Assembly (NCBI RefSeq): GCF_002354895.1
Contig: NZ_CP023439.1
Span: forward strand, 1,302,001-1,366,000
From: Thauera sp. K11
GTDB taxonomy: Bacteria > Pseudomonadota > Gammaproteobacteria > Burkholderiales > Rhodocyclaceae
Length of the DNA stretch: 64,000 nucleotides
Reading direction: 5' to 3'
The notes beneath the pieces are model-generated. The model was given only the letters and a program-made list of their open reading frames with translations. It did not search any database and was not told where the DNA came from. The position numbers and the translations under genes were made by a program. This document shows positions 52,929-60,589 of this stretch, in pieces. Every line of letters begins with the position of its first letter. The stretch's first letter is position 1.

Positions 52929-54663
52929 CACCCCCCGCACGCTGATCGCCCAAAGCGCCGCGCTGCCGCAGCACCTCGGCCAACCCGCCCTGGTGCCGGT
53001 GCGCCTGCAGGGCGAAGAGCGCCTCAACGACCTCTTCGTCTACCTGCTCGAACTCAAGACCGCCGACGCGCTCGCCTTCGCCCCCAGCCTGGCCGCCAAC
53101 TTCGACCTTGCCGGCATGGTCGGCCGCGAGATCACCGTCAGCATCCAGCTCGAAGGCCGGGGCCACTTCATCCCCGGCGCGGTTGGCGACCAGGGGCTGG
53201 CCAACCAGGGCGCCGGCGTGCGCGAAATCTCCGCGCTCATCGCCGAGGCCCGCTACCTGCGCGAAGAAGGCCGCCACCACGTCTATGGCCTCACCCTGCG
53301 CCCCCGGCTGTGGCTCGCCACCCTCATCGCCGACTGCAGGATCTTCCAGGACAAGACCGTCATCCAGATCCTGGACGACCTCTTCGCCGACACCCCCTTC
53401 GTCGTCGAAAAGCGCCTGCAGACCGCCAAGTACCCGCCGCGCGACTACCAGACCCAGTTCAACGAGACCGACTACCACTTCTTCGCCCGCCTGTGCGAAG
53501 AATGGGGCATCGCCTGGTGGTTCGAGCACGCCGATGGCAAGCACCGCCTGATCCTCGCCGACCAGCCCGGCGCCTATCGCCCTTCACCCAGCGACGCCTA
53601 CCGGCAGGTGAGCGTCTACCCGCCCGGCCACAAGCTCGACGAGGAATACCTGCACGCCGTCTCCATCCGGGACCGCCTCGTCACCGGCGCCTGGGCCGGC
53701 ACCGACGTCGACTACACCCGCCGCCGCGCCGATCTGGCCGTCCGCCACCACGACCCGCGCCCCACCGGCTGGCAGGCCAGCGCCCGGGGCAACGTCCGCG
53801 GCCTGGCCGCCGGCCACACCTTCCACCTGAAGAAACACCCGCAGGACGCGGCCAACATCGAATGGCTGATCCTGTCCGCGCGCCTGGACATCGAAGAGAT
53901 TGCCCAGGAAAGCCAGGGCTCGGCCAACCTGGACGGACATCCGCTACCCGCCCAGCAATGGCGCTGCAGCGTCGATCTCGAGCTGCAGCCGACGCGGGAA
54001 GCCTACCGCCCGCCGCTGAAGCACGCCCGTCCGGCCATCGGCGGCGCCGTGCGCGCCATCGTCACCGGCCCGGCAGGCAAGGAGATCTGGACCGACCCCT
54101 ACGGCCGCGTCAAGGTCGCCTTCCCGTGGGGCCGCTACCTCCGCAGCGACGACCATTCCTCCTGCTGGCTGCGGGTCTCCACCGCCTGGGCCGGCAACCA
54201 GTACGGCGGCATCCAGCTCCCCCGCATCGGCCACGAGGTGCTCGTCAGCTTCGAAGGCGGCGACCCGGACAAACCCATCGTTACCGGCCGGGTGGTCGAC
54301 AACCAGAACCTGCCGCCCTGGCAACTGCCCGGCAACCAGGCGCTCTCGGGTTTGCGCAGCAAGGAGCTGTACGGGCAGCGCAACAACCACCTCGTACTCG
54401 ACGACAGCGAAGCCGACGGGCAGGTTCGGGAAGGCCGGCTCGACGCCGAAGGCAGCGCCACGCTCGAGGACGTTCCGATCGGCGCAGCGACGGTCTATTA
54501 CGGCGAAACCAGCCAGACCGCCCGACCGGCAACCCCGGAATTCGGCCCCCCCGCCCTGGGCTTCATGATCGAGGAAGACCTCGCGGAGATCGGCATCGAT
54601 GTCCGCGGCGGAGAGCAGATCGATGCCTGCCTGGCGCAACTGACGGAGCGGCACCATGACTGA
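52915..54663 (+). CDS. vgrG: Type VI secretion spike protein VgrG (short, atypical C-terminus)
   Basis: 582 residues. gp27/gp44-like part with [51 protein letters not shown] (about 178-210) and SVYPPGH, then gp5 OB fold [20 protein letters not shown] and [27 protein letters not shown]-type segment. It continues to [18 protein letters not shown], where the usual DUF2345 needle would follow. Instead about 85 residues of novel tail appear, with [23 protein letters not shown] resembling a transthyretin-like module. It loads or carries the effector whose start overlaps its stop by 8 bp. Confidence 0.92.
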   Translation: [582 protein letters not shown]

Positions 54664-56092
54664 TCCAGTCGATCTGGAGGATTTCCTGGGCGATGTCGGC
54701 AAGGCGGTCGCGCTCGGCATGCTGCCCTTTCTCGGGCAGGCCATCGACATCTACGACACGGCCTATGCCGCCTACGACCTGTATCAGAACAAAGACGGCT
54801 CGGCCGAACAGCGTGAAGAAGCGTGCTTCGGCGTGGTGATGGCGGCGGTGGGCTGGATACCCGGGCCGGGCGACGGGATCAAGAAGACCCTGAAGACCAT
54901 CAACCGGGACCCGGAACGCTACGCCCCGCTGCTGCTCGATGCGGTGCGCTACGTGCTCTACCAGTCAGGCTACAAGGTCGACCCCTACGCCTTCCTGATG
55001 GACAGCATCGACGCGGAGCGCATCCGCTCCCTGATCGAAGGCGCCAGGTCGGATATCGCGAAGTCGGAATTCTTCAGCCAGTGCCCGGCACTCGTACAGG
55101 AGGGCATGCTGCGGGGCCTCAATCTGACCATGGCGAACATCCCCGTGATCGTCGGTGTCGTGGAGCGCCGGGTGAAACGCTGGCTGAAAGTGGTTCCGAA
55201 GAACACGGCGGCGGTCACGAAGCAAACCGCCCATCCGGCCCCGAAGCAGCCGCCGGGGCAGCAGCAGGGGCGCCGGGAAGGCGAGGTCGGGACGCACGGG
55301 CAAGCGCACGGGCTGTCGGCCTTCAACGGGACGGCGAACGCCGCCGAGATCGCCACGGCAAACCTGAACCAGAGGCAGGAAAGCATCGGCGAGCACGTGG
55401 GCGACTACCACTGCCAGGACGAACTGGGCTGGGGCCGGCAAACAGCGCAGCACGATATCGGCACAGGCAGCGCAAAGCTCACGGATGGCGCACGGCTCAT
55501 GCGGTTGCAGCACCAGATCAAGGCACGCGGCCGGGGCATCGATGCGATCTGGCGGACCGGTCGGGCGCGGCCGTACGCGGTGGTGGAATACAAGACGCGG
55601 AGCGTGCCGCTGTCCGAATCCGGGATGCGCCGCCTGCTCGTTGCCGAATCGGCGCAGAACAAGAGCCTGCAACCGGCCAAGCGGGCAGAGCAGCGGGAAT
55701 ACCGCAAACAGGTCAAGGGCGGGAATGCCCGTGCCGTTTCGCCAGAGGCGTTACCGAAAAACGTGCCCAAGATGAGCCATTTGTGGATTCGGCAACGAGT
55801 GGAGAGCGACAAGAAACTCGGGAGACATCAAAAGCAAGAACTCAAGGAAATTGAAAACTACACCCGCCATGTGATTCAAGTTTCCACGGCCTCCGGCGAC
55901 GGCAAGGTACACCGTGAAGAACTGGACCAAGCACTCGAAGAAAAGCGAGAGGTCACCGACTCGAAGCACACGGCGCATCGGGCCGGCATCGACAACTTCA
56001 CGAACGTGTTTACCGAGGCACCGAATGAAGACGCAAGAACCCGAAAGGGGCAGACCTCGCAGAACGCGGGAAGAAGAGGAGCAAAACCATGA
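54656..56092 (+). CDS. T6SS effector, PoNe-like PD-(D/E)XK DNase
   Basis: 478 residues. The N-terminal 85 residues (VGKAVALGMLPFLGQAIDIY, GVVMAAVGWIPGPGDGIKKTL) form a hydrophobic linker seen in VgrG-linked toxins, with no PAAR motif. The C-terminal part, from about 240, has IGEHVGDYHCQDELGW (Glu/Asp helix), then Asp296 in RGIDAIW and VVEYKT with Glu311 and Lys313: the D-ExK site of PoNe polymorphic nuclease effectors. It should degrade DNA in recipient cells. The downstream genes encode PoNi-type immunity proteins, matching PoNe's known partner. Base composition is lower in GC than the flanks near its 3' end. Confidence 0.85.
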   Translation: MTDPVDLEDFLGDVGKAVALGMLPFLGQAIDIYDTAYAAYDLYQNKDGSAEQREEACFGVVMAAVGWIPGPGDGIKKTLKTINRDPERYAPLLLDAVRYVLYQSGYKVDPYAFLMDSIDAERIRSLIEGARSDIAKSEFFSQCPALVQEGMLRGLNLTMANIPVIVGVVERRVKRWLKVVPKNTAAVTKQTAHPAPKQPPGQQQGRREGEVGTHGQAHGLSAFNGTANAAEIATANLNQRQESIGEHVGDYHCQDELGWGRQTAQHDIGTGSAKLTDGARLMRLQHQIKARGRGIDAIWRTGRARPYAVVEYKTRSVPLSESGMRRLLVAESAQNKSLQPAKRAEQREYRKQVKGGNARAVSPEALPKNVPKMSHLWIRQRVESDKKLGRHQKQELKEIENYTRHVIQVSTASGDGKVHREELDQALEEKREVTDSKHTAHRAGIDNFTNVFTEAPNEDARTRKGQTSQNAGRRGAKP

Positions 56093-57087
56093 GTGAGAAT
56101 TTTCTTGAGCGCCGCCGTCAGCCGTTCCTGACGGAGGGGTTCTATGAAACCTGGGAGCGAGAAACGTTTGAAATCGCACGGCCGATAATGGCCAAACAGC
56201 TGGCAAAACCGACCTTATCACTGTTCAGCAGGAAGAACATCCTCGCCGGCAACGCTTCCGAAACCACTCATCTCCTTCATCTCCGTTATACAGCGGGCGA
56301 GCCGATTGAGAAGCTCCGGGGCGATCTGGATGAAGTCGTCGAAGCGTGGGAGGCTTTCGCCAAGGTCGCAGGCGTCATCGGTGCGAAGCCCGCGGGATCG
56401 ATCTTTGGATTCGGTTATCGCTCGGAATACCTGCCCGCGGTGTTGTTGGTGGGCCTGACCATTCTGCTGCGACGCGAAGACTTGCTGCCCCGGATCGACG
56501 CCCTGTGTTTCGGTTTTCATGGGGCCGATGCGATCTATGAAGAACTGGTGGCCCCCTTTATTGCCGGTCGGGGTTTTGTAGACACCTGGTATCACGCCGA
56601 GCCGTACACCGCAGCCCTCGACGCCATCGACAGCGACGACCCCAACGAGCAAAGCGCCTTGATGAAGGAAGCGGTGGAAAGATGGTATGCCGCGAACGAA
56701 GAGCTGCCGTTCCACGGCACCCACAAGGACATCGACGACGAGGGGCACGGCGGGTATTTCGGCTACTGGTGCTTCGAACTGGCGGCGCTGTGCTACCTGA
56801 AGAACATCGACGACAGCCGTTTCCGGAATCACCTGACCTACCCGAAGGATCTGGTCGATTTCGCGCGCGCCTACCAGGCCGAGCCGGATCGGCGGCCACC
56901 ACCTGCATCCGGCGCAGCCGCCCTTCAGGTTCTTTCGGCACGCCCCGGCGAGCCCTGCCCGCGGGAAGGCGTGTGGTTCGCCATCCACCTCCGCGGCAAG
57001 GAAATACGAATGCGGCAGGGCGAAACCATGCCCGGCCCGAAGATCGGCCCGTCCGGGGCCGTCACCTGGTATTTCAAGGGGCCGTGA
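56089..57087 (+). CDS. PoNi-type immunity protein, copy 1 (DUF1910/DUF1911)
   Basis: 332 residues, start overlapping the effector stop by four bases, so it is the cognate candidate. N-terminal DUF1910-like half (LERRRQPFLTE, RYTAGEPIEKLRGDLDEVVEAWEAF). C-terminal DUF1911-like half includes HGADAIYEELVAPFI, HGTHKDIDDEGHGGYFGYWCFELAALCYL and YPKDLVDFARAY. A final GEPCPREGVWFAI segment may be a PAAR-like tail. Between residues 32 and 60 it differs strongly from the other two copies while the rest is nearly identical. It should neutralise the DNase in the producer's cytoplasm. Confidence 0.88.
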   Translation: MSENFLERRRQPFLTEGFYETWERETFEIARPIMAKQLAKPTLSLFSRKNILAGNASETTHLLHLRYTAGEPIEKLRGDLDEVVEAWEAFAKVAGVIGAKPAGSIFGFGYRSEYLPAVLLVGLTILLRREDLLPRIDALCFGFHGADAIYEELVAPFIAGRGFVDTWYHAEPYTAALDAIDSDDPNEQSALMKEAVERWYAANEELPFHGTHKDIDDEGHGGYFGYWCFELAALCYLKNIDDSRFRNHLTYPKDLVDFARAYQAEPDRRPPPASGAAALQVLSARPGEPCPREGVWFAIHLRGKEIRMRQGETMPGPKIGPSGAVTWYFKGP

Positions 57088-57127
57088 CGGACCGCGGGCC
57101 GTACTTTGCCGACAGGTCGGCGCAATT

Positions 57128-57188
57128 CAGGGAAGAAAGGCGCGACCAGTATGAATCAGCAGAAATCCAAAGCCCGGAAAGAGAAGCC
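57128..57188 (+). repeat. Linker repeat before immunity copy 2
   Basis: The first 47 bases (57128-57174) are identical to 59334-59380, and the following 14 bases to the ATG share the same spacing. In the second location this sequence encodes the C-terminus of the DUF3396 protein; here it has no complete gene, which makes it look like the remnant of a deleted DUF3396-like 3' end. Confidence 0.9.
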
Positions 57189-58196
57189 ATGGAAGACATC
57201 AAGACCAATTTCCTCGAGCGTCGCCGTCAGCCGTTCCTGACGGAAGGATTTTACAGGACCTGGGAACGGGAAACGTTTGAGATCGCACGGCCTACTACCG
57301 AACGCATGCTAGCTGACCATTCAGCAAGCCTAAGAGATCGTAAGGCACTTCTTCGGGCACACGCCTCAGAAACCACCGATCTCCTTCATCTCCGCTATAC
57401 AGCGGGCGAGCCCATCGAAAAACTTCGGGGCGATCTGGATGAAGTCGTCGAAACATGGGAAGCCTTTGCCAGAGCTGCAGGCGTCATCGGTGCGAACCCC
57501 GCAGGATCAATCTTTGGATTCGGTTATCGCTCGGAATACCTGCCCGCGGTGTTGCTGGCGGGTCTCACCATTCTGCTGCGACGCGAGGACTTGTTGCCCC
57601 GAATTGACGCTCTGTGTTTCGGTTTTCATGGGGCTGATGCGATCTATGAAGAACTGGTAGCCCCCTTTATTCCCGGCCGCGGTTTTGTAGACACCTGGTA
57701 TCACGCCGAGCCCTACACCGCGGCCCTCGACGCCATCGACAGCGACGATCCCGCCGAACAGAGCGCCTTGATGAAAGAGGCGGTGGAAAGATGGTATGCC
57801 TCAAATGAAGGAATGCCGTTCCACGGCACCCACAAGGACATCGACGACGAGGGGCACGGCGGGTATTTCGGCTACTGGTGCTTCGAACTGGCGGCGCTGT
57901 GCTACCTGAAGGACATCGACGACAGCCGCTTCCGGAATCACCTGACCTACCCGAAGGATCTGGTCGATTTTGCGCGCGCTTACCGGACCGAGCCCGATCG
58001 GCGGCTGCCACCGGAACCCGGCGCAGCCACCTTTCAGGTTCTTTCGGCCCGCCCCGGTGAGCCCTGCCCGCGGGAAGGCGTGTGGTTCGCCGTCCACCTC
58101 CGCGGCAAGGAAATACGGATGCGGCAGGGCGAAACCATGCCCGGGCCGGAGATCGGTCCATCCGGGGCCGTCACCTGGTATTTCAAGGGGCCGTGA
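57189..58196 (+). CDS. PoNi-type immunity protein, copy 2
   Basis: 335 residues from ATG at 57189. Same two-domain layout as copy 1 (FLERRRQPFLTEGFYRTWERE, AGEPIEKLRGDLDEVVETWEAF, GYFGYWCFELAALCYLKDIDD). Residues about 35-63 (TTERMLADHSASLRDRKALL) are unlike copy 1, and small changes occur elsewhere (ASNEGMPFHG). No effector gene accompanies it, so it may be an orphan immunity against related strains' PoNe toxins. It is preceded by a linker repeat shared with copy 3. Confidence 0.87.
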   Translation: MEDIKTNFLERRRQPFLTEGFYRTWERETFEIARPTTERMLADHSASLRDRKALLRAHASETTDLLHLRYTAGEPIEKLRGDLDEVVETWEAFARAAGVIGANPAGSIFGFGYRSEYLPAVLLAGLTILLRREDLLPRIDALCFGFHGADAIYEELVAPFIPGRGFVDTWYHAEPYTAALDAIDSDDPAEQSALMKEAVERWYASNEGMPFHGTHKDIDDEGHGGYFGYWCFELAALCYLKDIDDSRFRNHLTYPKDLVDFARAYRTEPDRRLPPEPGAATFQVLSARPGEPCPREGVWFAVHLRGKEIRMRQGETMPGPEIGPSGAVTWYFKGP

Positions 58197-58222
58197 CAGG
58201 CTCGTCGGAGGGAAGAAAGAAC

Positions 58223-59389
58223 ATGAGCACCAGCGAAACCTACCTGAGCGACGAGGAAATTGCCGAGTTCATCCGGGAAACCAAGGCCGAGCCGCAGTAC
58301 TTCTACGGCGACGAAGGGCATGAATACGGCGTATGCCCGTTCATCACCTTCTACGTCTACCACGATGACGCGCAGTTCCTGAGCCTGTGCGACAAGATGA
58401 TCGACATCCACCGCCGGCTGGAGCGGATGATCGATTCGCCCTACCGCAAGGTTTGGAAGGATGCCACCGAAACCTGGTTCGAGGCCGGCGACAAGCGCCT
58501 GCCGACCGACCTGCGCGCCGAAGCGCGCAAGGCACTGGATCGGGGCAAGGAATTCTGGGTTCGGGCCACCGACATGGACAGCCCGCTCGCCTCGGCCCGC
58601 TGGGCCATCGACGCGCAGGTGACCAATTGCAGCGCGATGGATTACACCACGCTCAAGATCACCTTCCGCCATAGCTGGTATGTCGAGCATCGGCGGGAAT
58701 GGCGGGAATTCGTGCTCGCCTGCCTGCACCTGCTGGAACCGGAACAGTGCTACAGCGGCTTCGAGATCGGCAACACCGCGACCGGCGTGATGGGCGCCTA
58801 CGAAAGCGACGTCATGGAGCGCATCTGCGCCGACCACTTCTACGGGCTGGACATTGACCACCCCGGAGACATGGGCTTCCAGTACCACCGGAACGAGAAG
58901 GGCTGGGTCAACCCGGCCCGCCTCGGCGCCGGGCTGCGCACGCCGACCTGGGGCTTCCTGCTGTCGCCCCACTGGTTCGACAAGCTGGGGCTGGACGAAC
59001 TGCGCCTGTACGAGGGGCTGAACGATGCACGCATCCGCATCGAAGCCCTGCCGCGCGGCAGCGACGGGCGGACGAGCTACTGGATCGAACTGGGGGACTT
59101 GTCGCTGTACCCGGTGGAAGACGGCGTGCCGGAACTGCCGGTGATCGCTAACCGGCTGATCCGCCCGGTGCGCTGCGACGACTTGAACCTGCTCTCGCTC
59201 GACCCGTGGGACGACGACCCGAATCCGCGCTTCGATTTCCAGAGCGGGCCGCGCTGGATGGGGCGTTTCGACGAAGGCAGCGACTGGCCCACGCCCGAGC
59301 GCCGGGCGCCTCGTCCGCCATCCGCATCCGCGCCAGGGAAGAAAGGCGCGACCAGTATGAATCAGCAGAAATCCAAAGCCTGGAAATAG
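58223..59389 (+). CDS. Type VI immunity family protein (DUF3396)
   Basis: 388 residues from ATG at 58223 with GGAGGGA upstream. Matches the DUF3396 pattern: PFITFYVYHDD, LCDKMIDIHRRLERMI, the TLKITFRHSWYVEHRREWREF block, LEPEQCYSGFEIGN and TPTWGFLLSPHWFDKLG. DUF3396 proteins are known as immunity partners of T6SS effectors. No matching toxin is nearby. The C-terminal 17 residues (GKKGATSMNQQKSKAWK) coincide with the linker repeat also found before copy 2, so this tail may derive from the duplication rather than the family. Confidence 0.85.
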   Translation: MSTSETYLSDEEIAEFIRETKAEPQYFYGDEGHEYGVCPFITFYVYHDDAQFLSLCDKMIDIHRRLERMIDSPYRKVWKDATETWFEAGDKRLPTDLRAEARKALDRGKEFWVRATDMDSPLASARWAIDAQVTNCSAMDYTTLKITFRHSWYVEHRREWREFVLACLHLLEPEQCYSGFEIGNTATGVMGAYESDVMERICADHFYGLDIDHPGDMGFQYHRNEKGWVNPARLGAGLRTPTWGFLLSPHWFDKLGLDELRLYEGLNDARIRIEALPRGSDGRTSYWIELGDLSLYPVEDGVPELPVIANRLIRPVRCDDLNLLSLDPWDDDPNPRFDFQSGPRWMGRFDEGSDWPTPERRAPRPPSASAPGKKGATSMNQQKSKAWK

Positions 59390-59394
59390 GAACC
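59334..59394 (+). repeat. Linker repeat before immunity copy 3
   Basis: Second copy of the 57128 linker: 47 identical bases and equal distance to the next PoNi start. It codes for the C-terminus of the DUF3396 protein. Confidence 0.9.
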
Positions 59395-60405
59395 ATGGAA
59401 AACACCAAGACCAATTTCCTCGAACGCCGCCGTCAGCCGTTCTTGACGGAGAGATTCTATAAAACCTGGGAACGGGAAACATTTGAGATTGCACGACCAC
59501 TGCGGGCGAAACGGCTTGCAGATCCCGCGTTGTCGCAGGATGTCCGGAAAGACTCTCTATGGTTCCAGGCTTCCGAAACCACTCGCCTCCTTCATCTCCG
59601 CTATACGGCGGGCGAGCCGATCGAGAAACTCCGGGGCGATCTGGATGAAGTCGCCGAAGAGTGGGAAGCCTTTGCCAAAGCCGCGGGCGTCATCGGTGCG
59701 AACCCCGCGGGATCGATCTTTGGATTCGGTTATCGCTCGGAATACCTGCCCGCGGTGTTATTGGTGGGCCTGACCATTCTGCTTCGGCGCGAGGACTTGT
59801 TGCCCCGGATCGACGCCCTGTGCTTCGGTTTTCATGGGGCCGACGCGATCTATGAAGAACTGGTGGCCCCCTTTGTTCCCGGTCGCGGTTTTGTAGATAC
59901 CGGGTATCACGCCGAGCCGTACACCGTGGCCCTCGACGCCATCGACAGCGATGATCCCAACGAGCGAAGCGCCTTGATGAAGGAGGCGGTGGAAAGCTGG
60001 TATGCCTCCAACGAAGGGTTGCCGTTCCACGACACGCACAAAGACATCGACGAGGAAGGGTACGGCGGGTATTTCGGCTACTGGTGCTTCGAACTGGCGG
60101 CGCTGTGCTACCTGAAGAACATCGACGACAGCCGCTTCCGGGATCACCTGACCTACCCGAAGGATCTGGTCGATTTTGCGCGCGCCTACCGCGCCGAGCC
60201 GGATCGGCGGCGGCCGCCGGAGCCCGGCGGCGGCGCCTGTCAGGTTCTTTCGGCCCGCCCCGGCGAGCCGTGCCCGCGGGAAGGCGTGTGGTTCGCCAGC
60301 CATTTGGTGATGAAAGAAATCCGCATGCAAGCGGGCGAGCCGATGCCGGGCCCGGCGCGTGGCGCTTCCGGTGGGGTGGTCTGGTATTTCAAGGCGGGCA
60401 ACTGA
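59395..60405 (+). CDS. PoNi-type immunity protein, copy 3
   Basis: 336 residues from ATG at 59395. The same layout as copies 1 and 2, with a third version of the variable segment (LRAKRLADPALSQDVRKDSL). The last 50 residues diverge: GACQVLSARPGEPCPREGVWFASHLVMKEIRMQAGEPM ends in VVWYFKAGN rather than VTWYFKGP. Between these, most of the sequence is shared with the other copies. It may be an orphan immunity or decoy against variant PoNe toxins. Confidence 0.87.
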   Translation: MENTKTNFLERRRQPFLTERFYKTWERETFEIARPLRAKRLADPALSQDVRKDSLWFQASETTRLLHLRYTAGEPIEKLRGDLDEVAEEWEAFAKAAGVIGANPAGSIFGFGYRSEYLPAVLLVGLTILLRREDLLPRIDALCFGFHGADAIYEELVAPFVPGRGFVDTGYHAEPYTVALDAIDSDDPNERSALMKEAVESWYASNEGLPFHDTHKDIDEEGYGGYFGYWCFELAALCYLKNIDDSRFRDHLTYPKDLVDFARAYRAEPDRRRPPEPGGGACQVLSARPGEPCPREGVWFASHLVMKEIRMQAGEPMPGPARGASGGVVWYFKAGN

Positions 60406-60466
60406 ACGTCACGACCCCGTCTACTTCTCTACGTACGCCGACAGCCCAACGCGCCGCGCCGCCGGA

Positions 60467-60492
60467 GCACCTTGGCCAACCGGCCAAGGTGC
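60467..60492. terminator. Bidirectional hairpin ending the immunity array and the ETF-QO gene
   Basis: Perfect 11-bp stem GCACCTTGGCC/GGCCAAGGTGC with an AACC loop between convergent genes, 61 bp after copy 3. No T-tract. Confidence 0.65.
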
Positions 60493-60589
60493 CGGCATTC
60501 CTCCGCGGGAACGAAGGGCCTGTCCCGCTCCTGGTCCGCCATCTCGATCGGTCTTGCAGGGATGGCCGGCCGCGGGATCTTCGCCCTTC

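Noticed and set aside
56089..60405. Insertion sequence or transposon explaining the immunity repeats
   Set aside because: No transposase, terminal inverted repeats or target-site duplications are visible; homologous recombination is simpler.
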